DNA from: Mycobacterium montefiorense
GTDB lineage: Bacteria > Actinomycetota > Actinomycetes > Mycobacteriales > Mycobacteriaceae
DNA: 64,000 nucleotides
Direction of reading: 5' to 3'
Assembly: GCF_003112775.1 (NCBI RefSeq)
Contig: NZ_BFCH01000017.1
Coordinates: 124,001-188,000, forward strand
Shown here: positions 8,255 through 17,660 of the stretch, one piece after another
Position numbering within the stretch: position 1 is the first letter of the stretch
Layout: the number at the start of each line of letters is the position of its first letter
Notes under the pieces: model-generated
What the model saw: the letters and a program-made list of their open reading frames with translations, nothing else
Told to the model about the DNA's origin: nothing
Database searches by the model: none
Program-made: the position numbers and the translations under genes

Positions 8255-10501
8255 CTATCCCATACCGCCCGAACCGGTCGTGCTCGTGAAGGAGCGCAGT
8301 CGCAGGCTGTTGCCTACGACAAAGACGCTGGAAAAGGCCATTGCGGCGCCCGCGAGCATCGGGTTGAGCAGGCCCAGCGCGGCGAGCGGGATTGCGGCCA
8401 CGTTGTAGCCGGAGGCCCAGAAAAGGTTCATCTTGATCGTGGCCAGCGTTGCGCGGGAGAGCCGGATCGCGTCGACGGCGGCGCGCAGGTCGCCGCGGAC
8501 CAGCGTCAGGTCGGCGGCTTCGATCGCCACGTCCGTGCCGGTGCCCATCGCGAGGCCCAGATCGGCGGTGGCCAGAGCGGCGGCATCGTTAACCCCGTCG
8601 CCGACCATCGCGACGACCTTGCCGTCGGACTGCAGGCGCTGCACGACCGCGACCTTGTCGGCGGGCATGACCTCGGCGATGACGTGCGCGATTCTCAGCT
8701 CGCCGGCGATGCGGTCCGCCACGGTCTCGTTATCGCCCGTCAGCAGGACCGGTGTCAGCCCAAGCCGCTTGAGCTGCCGGATGGCCTCGGCGCTGGTGGG
8801 CTTCACGGTGTCGGCGACCACCAGGATGCCGCGGGCGCTGCCGTCCCAGCCCACGGCGACGGCCGTTTTGCCTTCGCTTTCGGCGCGGAGTTTGGCCGCA
8901 GAAAGCGCGGGGTCCAGGTACTGGGACCAATCGGCCAGCAGGCTCTCGCGGCCGACGACAACGGCATGGCCGTCGACAACGCCCTGCACGCCTTTGCCTT
9001 CCACTCCCCTGAAGTCCTCGGGCGCGGGCAAGGCGCCGAGTTCCGTGCTGGCGGCCTTGGCGATCGCCTGGGCGACGGGGTGTTCGGAGGCGCCCTCCAG
9101 CGCCCCGGCGTAGCGCAGCAGCGTTGCGCGGTCCGCATCGGGCGAAGTGATGACGTCGACGAGTGCCATCTTGCCGGTGGTTACGGTGCCGGTCTTGTCG
9201 AGCACGATCGTGTCGACCTTGCGGGTGGACTCCAGCACCTCGGGCCCCTTGATCAGCACACCGAGCTGGGCCGCCCGGCCCGTGCCGACCAACAATGCGG
9301 TCGGAGTGGCCAGCCCGAGTGCGCACGGGCAGGCGATGATCAGCACCGCGACCGCGGCCGTGAACGCCGCAGCGACCGGGAAGCCGGCGGCCAGCCATGC
9401 CACCAGAGTGGCTACGGCGATGACGATCACGATTGGAACGAAGACTCCGGAGACGCGGTCCGCGAGTCGCTGCACGTTTGCCTTGCCCGATTGGGCCGCC
9501 TCCACCAGCTTGGCCATCTGCGCCAGCGCAGTGTCGCCGCCGACCCGGGTGGCACGCACCACGAGACGACCGCCGGCGTTGACCGTGGCACCGGTGACGT
9601 TCTCGCCCTCGCCGACCTCGATCGGGACGGACTCGCCGGTCAGCATCGAGGCGTCCACGGCCGACGAGCCAGAGATGACGATCCCGTCGGCCGCGATCTT
9701 CTCGCCGGGGCGTACGACGAACTCGTCGCCGACTCTGAGCCGCTCGATCGGGATGCGGGTCTCGGTGCCTTCGCGCAGCACCGCGACGTCTTTGGCGCCC
9801 AGCTCCAGCAGGGCGCGCAGCGCGGCGCCGGCACGTCGCTTGGCGCGCGTCTCGAAGTAGCGGCCGGCCAAAACGAACAGGGTCACGCCGGCGGCCACTT
9901 CGAGGTAGATGTTGCCGGCGCCGTCGCTGGGCGCGACGGTCAGCGTGAAGCCGTGGTGCAGGTGTGGGTGGCCGGCCGTCCCGAAGAACAGGGCGTACAG
10001 CGACCACAGGAATGCCGACAGGGTCCCGATCGACACGAGCGTGTCCATCGTCGCGGCGCCGTGCTTGAGGTTGGCCCATGCGGCGGCATGGAACGGCTGG
10101 CCCGCCCACACGACCACCGGTGCGGCCAGGGCCAGTGACGCCCACTGCCAGTTGCGGAACTGCAGGGCGGGGATCATCGCCATCGCGATTACCGGACTGG
10201 CGAGCACGATCGCGGTAATCAGGCGACTGCGCAGCGAGGCGAGTTCGACGTCGTCCGCCGCGGCGGGTCCCTGCGCAGGTTGCGGCAGCACAGCGGTATA
10301 GCCGGCCTTTTCGACCTCGGCGACCAGCGCCTGCGGGTCGAATCCCGGCGGGACGGTGACCGAAGCTCGCTCCAAGGCGTAATTCACGGTCGCCGTCACA
10401 CCGTCGAGTTTGTTCAGCGCCTTTTCCAGCCGGGCCGCACAGGAGGCACACGTCATCCCGGTGATGTCCAGCTCCAGGTTGTTGACCGCACTCGTGGTCA
10501 T
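8255..10501 (-). CDS. Heavy-metal P1B-type ATPase, Cu(I)-exporter type
   Basis: A 748-residue efflux ATPase. It has an N-terminal metal-binding domain with GMTCASC, the membrane metal-site motif CPC (in ACPCALG, near residue 394), the phosphorylation motif DKTGT (near 434), SEHP and [10 protein letters not shown] (near 631). CPC plus GMTCASC points to monovalent copper export, as in CopA/CtpA/CtpB. Conserved mycobacterial paralogues make an exact symbol unsafe. The start ATG 10501 has an AAGGAG ribosome site. Two copper-repressor palindromes lie directly upstream, so induction by copper through RicR or CsoR is expected. No chaperone gene is adjacent. Confidence 0.92.
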   Translation of the reverse strand: MTTSAVNNLELDITGMTCASCAARLEKALNKLDGVTATVNYALERASVTVPPGFDPQALVAEVEKAGYTAVLPQPAQGPAAADDVELASLRSRLITAIVLASPVIAMAMIPALQFRNWQWASLALAAPVVVWAGQPFHAAAWANLKHGAATMDTLVSIGTLSAFLWSLYALFFGTAGHPHLHHGFTLTVAPSDGAGNIYLEVAAGVTLFVLAGRYFETRAKRRAGAALRALLELGAKDVAVLREGTETRIPIERLRVGDEFVVRPGEKIAADGIVISGSSAVDASMLTGESVPIEVGEGENVTGATVNAGGRLVVRATRVGGDTALAQMAKLVEAAQSGKANVQRLADRVSGVFVPIVIVIAVATLVAWLAAGFPVAAAFTAAVAVLIIACPCALGLATPTALLVGTGRAAQLGVLIKGPEVLESTRKVDTIVLDKTGTVTTGKMALVDVITSPDADRATLLRYAGALEGASEHPVAQAIAKAASTELGALPAPEDFRGVEGKGVQGVVDGHAVVVGRESLLADWSQYLDPALSAAKLRAESEGKTAVAVGWDGSARGILVVADTVKPTSAEAIRQLKRLGLTPVLLTGDNETVADRIAGELRIAHVIAEVMPADKVAVVQRLQSDGKVVAMVGDGVNDAAALATADLGLAMGTGTDVAIEAADLTLVRGDLRAAVDAIRLSRATLATIKMNLFWASGYNVAAIPLAALGLLNPMLAGAAMAFSSVFVVGNSLRLRSFTSTTGSGGMG

Positions 10502-10516
10502 GACGCTCCTTCCCGA

Positions 10517-10531
10517 TACCCCCCAGGGGTA
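10517..10531. promoter_or_regulatory. RicR/CsoR-type copper operator 1
   Basis: TACCCCCCAGGGGTA matches the published mycobacterial RicR pattern TACCC-N5-GGGTA exactly. It lies 16 bp before the copper ATPase start codon, in position to block transcription until Cu(I) releases the repressor. Regulator identity (RicR rather than CsoR) is inferred from the motif. Confidence 0.75.
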
Positions 10532-10553
10532 CGCAAGCCCTGATTCACTTATA

Positions 10554-10568
10554 CACCCCTAGGGGGTA
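10554..10568. promoter_or_regulatory. RicR/CsoR-type copper operator 2 (near match)
   Basis: CACCCCTAGGGGGTA differs from TACCC-N5-GGGTA only at the first base and is itself nearly palindromic. It sits 37 bp from the first site, about 3.5 helical turns. The pair brackets the likely promoter of the copper ATPase gene. Confidence 0.6.
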
Positions 10569-10652
10569 TTGCCGTCAAGGCCGTGTCATCGCCGGGTATC
10601 GCTCGGATTCTGCCTGGTCGGCTGCGTGATGCCGTGGCCGGGCACCCGATCG

Positions 10653-11729
10653 TCACGGCTGCGACAACAACAGCATCACCCGGCCCTGCGACGGCGCCTC
10701 GGGAAAGGCGCTCGGATCGAGGCCGTAGTACTTGCGCTGGTCGGCGGTGATGGCGTCGATCACTTTGCCGGTGGCCGTGAGCCGGCTGTCGTGGACGCGG
10801 GCCATCATGCCCTTGAAATCGGGCACCGACAGCGATTCGGCGAGTAGCAACGCGTCGCCACCGGAGGGCAGCAGGACCAGCACCCCGGCTCCCGCGTAGT
10901 TGTTGCCGCCGCGGCCGGTGCCACGCGGCGCCCAGTAGACGGCCTCGGATGCGACGGTGCCTATCACCCGCCGGTAGTGGCCCGGGTGGTCGGTGTCGGC
11001 GACGGTGACGACGGGCAGCGCGGCGATCGTGCGTTGTTCCTTAAACCACATTGCGCCCAATGGGATGCAGACGATCGCGTACATCAGCACCAGCAGGACG
11101 AGCACCGGTTTCCACGCGATCTCCCAGCCCAGCCGTCGCTGCGAGATCGGCAATCCCTCCAGTCGCGCATCCAGCTGCCGGCGCCCGAGGCGAAAGACAT
11201 ACCAAGCCAAGACGCGGGCCAGCGCCATGCAGGCCAGGATGATCAGGCCGACGATGCCCGATACTCGCCAGTAGAAGGTGCTGTCGCCCTGATTGGTGGT
11301 CGCGGCAAACATCACCGCCGGGATCGGCGCAGTGATCAGCAGCAGCAGCGCGTACGAGGGATGGCTGGTCAGATACGGGTACGTCACGCTCCACGCACGG
11401 TTGCCGCCGTAGACGGTCACCGGCCCAATGTCGGCGTGCACCACCGGAGTCCACGAACCCTGCACCACCCGGGGCCTGACCAGAGAGCGCACGAAGAAGA
11501 AGCCGAAGACCAACGAGACGACCAGCGCTCCCCAGAACACCCCGTCGAGCCGTTCGCCGGTGCCGGGCACACCGAACGCCCCACGAATATCGATGACTTT
11601 GCCGATGAAGAACGTCAACGGCATCACGAAGAAAAACTCGGTCAGCCATATCTGGATGAGCTGGGGGATGCGCGATCCGATCCGGTCGAACGCCAACACG
11701 CGTTGCCAGACGAACGCCAGGACGCCCAT
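10653..11729 (-). CDS. Polytopic membrane protein of unknown function
   Basis: A 358-residue protein with about five or six hydrophobic segments in residues 20-240 (for example near 27-43, 67-83, 127-142, 160-178 and 208-225) and a soluble C-terminal third from about residue 250. No catalytic or transport motif is recognised. It lies between the copper ATPase and the SDR operon on the same strand but is separated from both, so it is probably its own unit. An imperfect CAGGT/ACCTG repeat sits just before the start codon. A function cannot be assigned. Confidence 0.75.
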   Translation of the reverse strand: MGVLAFVWQRVLAFDRIGSRIPQLIQIWLTEFFFVMPLTFFIGKVIDIRGAFGVPGTGERLDGVFWGALVVSLVFGFFFVRSLVRPRVVQGSWTPVVHADIGPVTVYGGNRAWSVTYPYLTSHPSYALLLLITAPIPAVMFAATTNQGDSTFYWRVSGIVGLIILACMALARVLAWYVFRLGRRQLDARLEGLPISQRRLGWEIAWKPVLVLLVLMYAIVCIPLGAMWFKEQRTIAALPVVTVADTDHPGHYRRVIGTVASEAVYWAPRGTGRGGNNYAGAGVLVLLPSGGDALLLAESLSVPDFKGMMARVHDSRLTATGKVIDAITADQRKYYGLDPSAFPEAPSQGRVMLLLSQP

Positions 11730-11777
11730 GGCAGGTGACTTTACCTGGGAAATATGCAGCCCACGCCTAGTTGCACA

Positions 11778-12548
11778 TCATTGCCGGAGATGCGAACCGC
11801 CGCCGATGTACCACACCTGGCCGGTGATCCACTCGGCCTCCTCGGAGAGCAGGAACGTGGTGATCGCGGCGAGGTCGTCGGGTTTGCCCAGCCGGCTGGT
11901 CTTGCCGAACATCAGGAAGGCCTGCTGCAACTGCTGGTCGTTCTGCCGTTCCTGGGTCTCACCCATCACCAGACCGGGCATGACGCCGTTGCTCCTGATG
12001 TTGTGCTTGCCCCAGTTGACCGCGACATGACGGGTGAGGTGGTTGACGGCGGCTTTGGAGGCGCCGTAGGCGACGTGTTGCGGGTCGCTGCCCAGCGCGG
12101 CACCCGAGGAGGTGTTCACGATGCTGCCGCCGCCACCCTCCAGCAAGCCGGGGAGCACCGCTTGGATCGTTCGGACGTAGCCCAACAGGTTGACGTCGAG
12201 GGTGCGCTGCCAGACGTCCATTCCGGTATCCAGGATCGTGGTGTCGCGGCCGAGGTTGTCCTCCGAGAGATCGGCACCGACGTTGTGCAGGCCGTGAATG
12301 CCACCAAACTCGCCGATGGTCCGATCAACGAGATGCTGCACGGACTTTGCATCGGCAAGGTCGAATTCGATCGCGATGGCGCTGCCGCCGGAATCGGTGA
12401 TTTGCTCGGCGGTTGCGGTCGCGCCGTCGATGTTGATGTCGCCGATCGCCACCCGGGCGCCTTCGGCGGCCAGGCGTTTGGCGGTGGCCGCGCCGATCCC
12501 GGTGGCGCCGCCGGCCACCAGGAACGTCTTGTCTTTCAGCCCGCGCAT
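11778..12548 (-). CDS. Short-chain dehydrogenase/reductase (SDR)
   Basis: A 256-residue classical SDR. It has the cofactor motif GGATGIG near the N-terminus, an HNVG in place of NNAG, catalytic Ser in NTSSG and YGASK. The acidic residue after beta-2 (IGDIN) suggests NAD(H) preference. I start it at ATG 12548, whose A is the last base of the upstream stop (TGATG), so translation is coupled to the preceding mycofactocin-type SDR; the longer open frame would overlap that gene. It is the last gene of the five-gene operon beginning at 16486. The substrate is presumably a secondary alcohol or ketone made by the upstream enzymes. Confidence 0.88.
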   Translation of the reverse strand: MRGLKDKTFLVAGGATGIGAATAKRLAAEGARVAIGDINIDGATATAEQITDSGGSAIAIEFDLADAKSVQHLVDRTIGEFGGIHGLHNVGADLSEDNLGRDTTILDTGMDVWQRTLDVNLLGYVRTIQAVLPGLLEGGGGSIVNTSSGAALGSDPQHVAYGASKAAVNHLTRHVAVNWGKHNIRSNGVMPGLVMGETQERQNDQQLQQAFLMFGKTSRLGKPDDLAAITTFLLSEEAEWITGQVWYIGGGSHLRQ

Positions 12549-13369
12549 CAGATGTATCCAACGCCGAGGTCGACCGAAACCTGGGTTGCAGTAACGAATT
12601 TGGATTGATCGGAGGCCAGCCACGCGACGGCGTCGGAGATGTCTTCGGGCTGCGCGATCCCCTCGGGTAGCAGGGGTTTATGCATGCCGCGCAGGTGGGG
12701 GTAGTCGTCGGCGGCCGCTTCTAACGCTTCCCGCATCCGGCCGGTGCCCATCGGGGTGGCCACCGCCCCGGGGTTGAGGCTGTTGACCCGGACGTTGTAG
12801 CGGCCGAGTTCGGCGGCGAAGGCGCGGGCCATGCCGACGATGGCGTGCTTGCTGGCCGTGTAATGGATCATGAACGACTGCATCTTGATGCCGGCCGCGG
12901 ATCCGACCAGGATGATCGAGCCGCCGCGGCCGCCGTTGACGATGTGATGTGCGCCGGCCATCACGGTGTTCCAGGTGCCGATCACGTTGGTGTCGATGGT
13001 GTCTCGGAATGCCTGCGGGGTGATCTGATCCCAGGGGGCGGGGCAGCAGATTCCGGCATTGGCGACGATGATGTCCAGGCGGCCCAGCTCGCCGACCGCG
13101 GTGTCGACCGCCCCTTTGAGTGCGTCGATGTCGCGGATGTCGACCGCCGCGGCGACGACCTTTCGCCCGCTGGCGCTGACCAGCCGCGCCGTCTCCGCCA
13201 GGTCGTCGGGTGTCGGCGAATCGTAGGGAACGCTGGACGGCAACGGGCCGGCGATATCCACCGCGACGATGTCGGCGCCCTCGGCGGCAAGCCGCACCGC
13301 GTGGGCTCGGCCCTGGCCGCGTGCGGCACCGGTGATCAGCGCCGCCCGTCCCGAAAGTGGTTGATCCAC
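12548..13369 (-). CDS. Mycofactocin-coupled SDR (carveol-dehydrogenase-like)
   Basis: About 273 residues. Beyond the SDR core (TGAARGQGR, NAGI, YTASK) it has the insertion typical of mycofactocin-dependent SDRs: DIAGPLPSSVPYD followed by TPDDLAETARLV. These enzymes hold NAD tightly and pass electrons to the peptide-derived cofactor mycofactocin rather than exchanging free NAD. I prefer the GTG at 13369 because AGGAAGGA precedes it by four bases; the in-frame GTG at 13387 lies inside the preceding gene and lacks such a site. It overlaps the next SDR by one base. The likely substrate is a cyclic or secondary alcohol. Confidence 0.87.
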   Translation of the reverse strand: MDQPLSGRAALITGAARGQGRAHAVRLAAEGADIVAVDIAGPLPSSVPYDSPTPDDLAETARLVSASGRKVVAAAVDIRDIDALKGAVDTAVGELGRLDIIVANAGICCPAPWDQITPQAFRDTIDTNVIGTWNTVMAGAHHIVNGGRGGSIILVGSAAGIKMQSFMIHYTASKHAIVGMARAFAAELGRYNVRVNSLNPGAVATPMGTGRMREALEAAADDYPHLRGMHKPLLPEGIAQPEDISDAVAWLASDQSKFVTATQVSVDLGVGYI

Positions 13370-13379
13370 TTCGTCCTTC

Positions 13380-14456
13380 CTAGTCACGGGCGAGCTTGTC
13401 GAGCGGGTTGGAGCGTTCGAGCATGCCGTAGGTCTGTTCGCCGTCCCACCTGTAGCGCACGCCGGCCTGCTGCAGTGCCGGGAAGCTCGGCATCTCCTGC
13501 TTCATCGCGCGCATGGAGTACATGTCGTCGTCGTGATGGATGTCGTGCGTGGAAAACACCGTCTGCCCGGCGATCTCGACGATGCCGACCCGGCTGTCCC
13601 TGGTCTCAAGAACCAGCGAGACATCCTCGCCCTGCGGTTGCAGCCGGGTCAGCCACGGGGCCTGCACCACCCGCGCCGCGATCAGTGCGCCGTCGCCGGT
13701 GAACACGAACCCCTCGTTGAAAGTCGGTTGGCCGTCGGGCCGGGGCGGGTAGGCGATATAGCCGAACGCCCGCCCACTGCCGAACACCGCCGACTGCCAG
13801 CAGTGGCCCCAGAATCCGGCCAGCTTGCGCACCCCGGTGCGACGGATACGCAGCCCGCTGCCGGTGAACGTTTGCTGCTTCTCGCCGGTGACGTGAAATT
13901 CGGCTGTGGCGGTGAACAATTGCTCGTAGCGCGGGCCGCCCATCATGTCACCGACATTGGAGGTGCGCAGCTGAGTGTCGGCGTCGGCCTTTAGCGCTCC
14001 TTGTACCCAGGGAGGCGCGGCCATCTTCGCTTCGACGTGGAAGCTGATGTCGACCGAACGGCCGCCCTTCTTGCCGCCGACCAAGTCGGACGAAGACGTC
14101 TGCACCGCCGGTCCGTCGTACGACATCGTCCAGGTGTGGAAGGGCTCGATGCAGCGGAACACCAGGCCGCCGGCGCCCAGCACGCTGGCCAGCCCGTCGG
14201 GACCCGCGGCCGGCAGCGATGGCCCGTTGCTGCGCCGCCGGTAGACCCGGCCGTCTGGGAACGCGACGTTGACCTGAATATCGTGCGAATCCCAATTCGC
14301 GCCGACCGCTTCGATTCCGATGCGTGGCAGGCCGATCTCGCCGCGGTCGTCCACAACCCAGAAGCTCACCGAGTCGCGCATCTCGGGGTCCTGTGGTCGT
14401 TGCGCCAGCATGTACTCGCGCGCCGGATCGATACCCCCGGTCAGATCAACAGCCAT
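13380..14456 (-). CDS. Conserved protein of unknown function (DUF7064-like)
   Basis: A 358-residue soluble protein with no signal peptide or membrane segment. It is rich in beta-type sequence with many aromatic residues (GFWGHCWQ, YIAYPP, FHTWTMSYD). It resembles mycobacterial proteins labelled DUF7064, possibly with a lipocalin-like AttH-type fold; this is from memory and weak. The start ATG 14456 follows AAAGGAA. It sits in an operon with a sulfotransferase and three SDRs, so a role in binding or transforming a hydrophobic substrate is plausible but not demonstrated. Confidence 0.8.
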   Translation of the reverse strand: MAVDLTGGIDPAREYMLAQRPQDPEMRDSVSFWVVDDRGEIGLPRIGIEAVGANWDSHDIQVNVAFPDGRVYRRRSNGPSLPAAGPDGLASVLGAGGLVFRCIEPFHTWTMSYDGPAVQTSSSDLVGGKKGGRSVDISFHVEAKMAAPPWVQGALKADADTQLRTSNVGDMMGGPRYEQLFTATAEFHVTGEKQQTFTGSGLRIRRTGVRKLAGFWGHCWQSAVFGSGRAFGYIAYPPRPDGQPTFNEGFVFTGDGALIAARVVQAPWLTRLQPQGEDVSLVLETRDSRVGIVEIAGQTVFSTHDIHHDDDMYSMRAMKQEMPSFPALQQAGVRYRWDGEQTYGMLERSNPLDKLARD

Positions 14457-14481
14457 CGAATTTCCTTTGCTCGTGGGCATT

Positions 14482-15609
14482 TCAGTGCGCGGTCCAGCGG
14501 CGCGCGCTGTCCACGTAGCGGGCGAACCGGGGACGCACCTCGTCGAAGTCGATGCCGAACTCCACCGGATCGGCATGCGAGCTCGCCTCACGCTCGGCCG
14601 CGGCGTGCTCCCACCAGCTCCGCATCTGCGCTTCGAACTGCGTGCCCACCGGGGCGCCCAGCCACGCGTACAGGCCGGTGACCTCGCCGATCGGATCGTC
14701 CTGCATCGCGCGAAAGTCGATGTCGTAGAACCGATCCTCGGCCCCGCCGGCGCGGAACTGCAGCGCCCGCTGCATGCCCAGCGACCAATGCTCGACATTG
14801 AGACTCCCGATGTACCGGCGGTCGATCTCGGAGCTGAATGTCCCGATGATGTCCGCATACAGATCGGCGACGGACAAGATGACATCGGTCGGATCACGAT
14901 GCGTCATCACGAACCGCGCGTCCGGGAACGCCGCATCCAGGGCGTCGAGCCACAACACGTGTGACGGGCATTTCAGCCGCCACGGACGGTGCGGCTCACC
15001 CCACGCCAGCAGCTTCATCACTCTGCGCTGATACCGCAAAGTGCGAGTGAGGTCGGCGTGCTGGACCAACCACGCTGAATACGAAGGTATTTCGGCGAAG
15101 GACTGGAAGATGTGCGACTTGAAATCCAATGCCATCAGTTCATGGCATTCCATCGGCCCATGCGTGTCGCCGGGGACGTGGCGGCGGGTGCCGACCATTT
15201 CACCGTGATCGGACGGGACCCGGGGATCCGCACCCTGCACCGTGGACGGCGGCGGACATGGCTGCGACGATTCCCATCGCCGCAGATAGCGCACGTCGGG
15301 ATCCTGCGCCAGCAGCATCGACAGCGCGGTGGACCCCGTTCGCGGTAAGCCCAAGCCGATCAGCGGCGCGGTGATCGGCACGTCGTCGATCTCCGGATGC
15401 CGGCGATACCAATCCTCGACCTGCAGGCGCTGCGACAGGTAGCCCACGATGCGCTGATGCAGGAACGCCGCACCGCGCTCGTTCAGCCGTGCCTCGTCGC
15501 GCAGCGCGGCGAGCAGGATGTCGAGGCCTTCCGCGTAGGAGTCCTCGCCGAAGTCGGCCAGCCCGGTCTGCGCAATCGCCTGATCCAAAACCGCAGGGCT
15601 AGTTAGCAT
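14482..15609 (-). CDS. Sulfotransferase family protein (PAPS-dependent type)
   Basis: About 375 residues. The 5'-phosphosulfate loop is GLPRTGSTAL and the 3'-phosphate-binding region is MTHRDP followed by a Ser/Asp-rich helix; together these mark PF13469-type sulfotransferases. It should transfer sulfate from PAPS to a hydroxyl of a lipid or small molecule in the cytosol. I place the start at ATG 15609, one base after the upstream SDR stop (TGAGATG); the longer open frame lies inside that SDR. Mycobacteria use such enzymes on sulfolipids and on sterol-like molecules. Here the company of SDRs suggests an alcohol substrate. Confidence 0.86.
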   Translation of the reverse strand: MLTSPAVLDQAIAQTGLADFGEDSYAEGLDILLAALRDEARLNERGAAFLHQRIVGYLSQRLQVEDWYRRHPEIDDVPITAPLIGLGLPRTGSTALSMLLAQDPDVRYLRRWESSQPCPPPSTVQGADPRVPSDHGEMVGTRRHVPGDTHGPMECHELMALDFKSHIFQSFAEIPSYSAWLVQHADLTRTLRYQRRVMKLLAWGEPHRPWRLKCPSHVLWLDALDAAFPDARFVMTHRDPTDVILSVADLYADIIGTFSSEIDRRYIGSLNVEHWSLGMQRALQFRAGGAEDRFYDIDFRAMQDDPIGEVTGLYAWLGAPVGTQFEAQMRSWWEHAAAEREASSHADPVEFGIDFDEVRPRFARYVDSARRWTAH

Positions 15610-15610
15610 C

Positions 15611-16486
15611 TCAGCCCATCCACTGGCCACCGGCAACATCGATCGTCTGGCCGCACAGGTAGTCGGCGGCCTCCGAGGCCAGGAACGCGACCATGTTGGC
15701 GGCCTCCTCGGGCAGCGAGGCCCGCCCCAGCTGGACCTGGTTGGTGATCGCCTCGTGGATGGCGCCGCGCCCGGCGCGTTGTTTGTCATCCTGCGGGTCG
15801 AGCAAGTATTGGCGCATCTCGGGTTTGATCATGATGCCCGGGGCCACACCCAAGACATTGACGCCGCGCAGTGCGACCTCGTGGGCGAGGTTGCGGGTGA
15901 ACCCGATGACACCGGCCTTACACGAGTTGTAGACGACCAGGCCGCGTTGTTGAATGCGGCCGCCGACCGATCCGATGTTGATGATCTTTCCCGAGCCCTG
16001 GGGCAGCAGGTACTGCAGCGCGGCGTGCGCGCCGTACATCATCATCGTGAGGCTGCCTAGGACGGTGTAGTCGATTTCCTCTTTGGTCTGGGTCTCAAAG
16101 GGACCGGCGGCAACCATCACGGGATTGTTCACCATGATGTCGAGGCCGCCGAGTTCGTCGCGAGCCTGGGTTACCGCGCCGTGCACCTCGTCCCAATCGG
16201 ACATGTCGGCTCTGACGGGGATCGCCCGCACACCCCAGCGGTGCTCGACTTCTTGGGCGCGGCGCTCCACCTTCTCGAAGGTCCGGCCGATCAGCGCCAC
16301 GTCGGCGCCGCAACCGGCCAGCCGGTTCGCGATCGCTTGGCCCAGACCGTCGCCGCCGCCGCCGGTCACGAATGCCTTCTTGCCGGACAGGTCCATCAGC
16401 TCGGTCACCCGCTTGCCGATAATGTGCTCGGGCAGCCGGTCCAATCCCAGCAATTGCACCCAGTCCTGATCCTCGCGCACCGTCAT
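15611..16486 (-). CDS. Short-chain dehydrogenase/reductase (SDR), first gene of operon
   Basis: About 291 residues with a roughly 35-residue N-terminal extension before the SDR fold. The cofactor motif is TGGGGDGLGQ, the usual NNAG is altered to NNPV, and the catalytic motif is YNSCK after INIGS. The start ATG 16486 is preceded by GGAAAGGAA; the longer frame has no such site. It heads a five-gene operon and is divergent from the LysR regulator at 16657. Altered NNAG suggests a specialised subfamily, not inactivity. The substrate is not known. Confidence 0.86.
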   Translation of the reverse strand: MTVREDQDWVQLLGLDRLPEHIIGKRVTELMDLSGKKAFVTGGGGDGLGQAIANRLAGCGADVALIGRTFEKVERRAQEVEHRWGVRAIPVRADMSDWDEVHGAVTQARDELGGLDIMVNNPVMVAAGPFETQTKEEIDYTVLGSLTMMMYGAHAALQYLLPQGSGKIINIGSVGGRIQQRGLVVYNSCKAGVIGFTRNLAHEVALRGVNVLGVAPGIMIKPEMRQYLLDPQDDKQRAGRGAIHEAITNQVQLGRASLPEEAANMVAFLASEAADYLCGQTIDVAGGQWMG

Positions 16487-16615
16487 CGCCGTTCCTTTCC
16501 GCCGCTCGCCTCGATTCGCCAGCCAGACCCACACGGCATCGCACCGGGGGCACCATGCCCACATCGCCGACCATATGGCCGGATCGGGGCGGTCAGGTAA
16601 TACCAATTCGGGAAA

Positions 16616-16642
16616 CCAGTCATGCCGGTTTTGTATGGCTGG
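16616..16642. promoter_or_regulatory. Possible LysR-type operator between divergent units
   Basis: CCAGTCATGC and GTATGGCTGG form an inverted repeat with 8 of 10 positions matching around a 7-base centre. It lies 14 bp before the LysR start and on the promoter side of the SDR-sulfotransferase operon. LysR proteins usually bind such interrupted dyads and control the divergent operon. The match is imperfect, so this is tentative. Confidence 0.4.
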
Positions 16643-16656
16643 TAGATCTGGAAGCG

Positions 16657-17622
16657 ATGGATACCCACCGGCTCAAGTACTTCCTGCAGATCGCCGAGGA
16701 AGGCTCGATCTCGCGGGCGGCCACCGTGCTGGGCATCGCCCAGCCCGCGCTGAGCCGTCAGATCCGGCTGCTCGAGGAAGACTTGGGCATCACGCTGTTT
16801 CAGCGGACCCACCGCGGCGTGCATCTCACCGAAGAGGGCGAACGGCTGCGCTCGTCGACGGCCGCGCCGCTGCGCCAGCTGGAGCTCGCGGTCCGGTACG
16901 CGGGATCGCCGCTGGCGCGCATCGAGCGCGGACTGCTGTTCGGCATGGTGCCCACCGCCGCCGATGTGCTGGCTACGCCGCTGTTGGCCAGCCTCGGCGC
17001 GGCATTCCCCAACGTGCACTTTCACCTCGCCGTCGCCGAAACCGACGATCTGGTGCAGCGCATGCTCAAGGGTGCGATCGACCTCGCGGTGATCAACCCG
17101 GTCTCCGACGACCGGCTCTTCTACCGCCACCTGGTCGTCGAGGACCTTGTTCTGGTCGGCGGGCCCGCATCGGATCTCGCTCCCGCGAGCCCCATTCGCT
17201 TCACCGACTTGGCCGCCTTGCCGCTTGTCATGCCCAGCGCGCAGACCGGGATTCGTAATACTCTGCAGAACACCGCGCTGCGCCTGAAAGTCGCTATTAC
17301 GGCCCGCTTTTCGACGGATTCGCTAGAGGTCTGCAAGCATCTGGTCACCGCGGGACTTGGATACGCGGTGCTGCCACTGGCGGCATGTGGCGCCGACGTC
17401 GAGGCCGGGCGGTTGCGCTACACGTCCATCTGTGAACCCGAGATCAACCATCAGCTCGGGGTGGGTGCGACCGCGGCCCTGGAACTGCCGCGCGAGTTCG
17501 CGACGAAAATCGGGATCGTGCTGCGTGAAGAGGTCGCGCGGCTGACCAAATCCGGTTTTTGGCCCGCACGCTTCGTGCCCTCACCCGTGTGGGATCCGAA
17601 TATCCCGGAGCCGCAGGAGTAG
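16657..17622 (+). CDS. LysR family transcriptional regulator
   Basis: About 321 residues. The N-terminal winged helix is classical ([20 protein letters not shown], then [17 protein letters not shown]), followed by a LysR substrate-binding domain of two alpha/beta lobes from about residue 90. The start ATG 16657 has a GGAAG site upstream; the longer frame from 16555 adds residues not seen in the family. It is divergent from the SDR-sulfotransferase operon and probably activates it in response to a pathway intermediate. It is followed by an SRPBCC gene 38 bp downstream on the same strand. Confidence 0.92.
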   Translation: MDTHRLKYFLQIAEEGSISRAATVLGIAQPALSRQIRLLEEDLGITLFQRTHRGVHLTEEGERLRSSTAAPLRQLELAVRYAGSPLARIERGLLFGMVPTAADVLATPLLASLGAAFPNVHFHLAVAETDDLVQRMLKGAIDLAVINPVSDDRLFYRHLVVEDLVLVGGPASDLAPASPIRFTDLAALPLVMPSAQTGIRNTLQNTALRLKVAITARFSTDSLEVCKHLVTAGLGYAVLPLAACGADVEAGRLRYTSICEPEINHQLGVGATAALELPREFATKIGIVLREEVARLTKSGFWPARFVPSPVWDPNIPEPQE

Positions 17623-17660
17623 GCGGGTCTACGCTTCCGGCAAGGCCGAAAGGAGACATC

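Noticed and set aside
8141..10138. Long plus-strand open frame of 665 codons opposite the copper ATPase gene
   Set aside because: It is antisense to a well-conserved P1B ATPase, has Gly/Gln/Asp-rich shadow composition and no motif.
13370..13387. GTG 13387 as the start of the mycofactocin-type SDR
   Set aside because: It overlaps the preceding gene and lacks a ribosome site; GTG 13369 has AGGAAGGA at proper spacing.
16571..16580. CCATATGG palindrome as the LysR operator
   Set aside because: Eight bases is too short to be meaningful here and it does not contain the T-N11-A pattern; the longer dyad at 16616-16642 is preferred.
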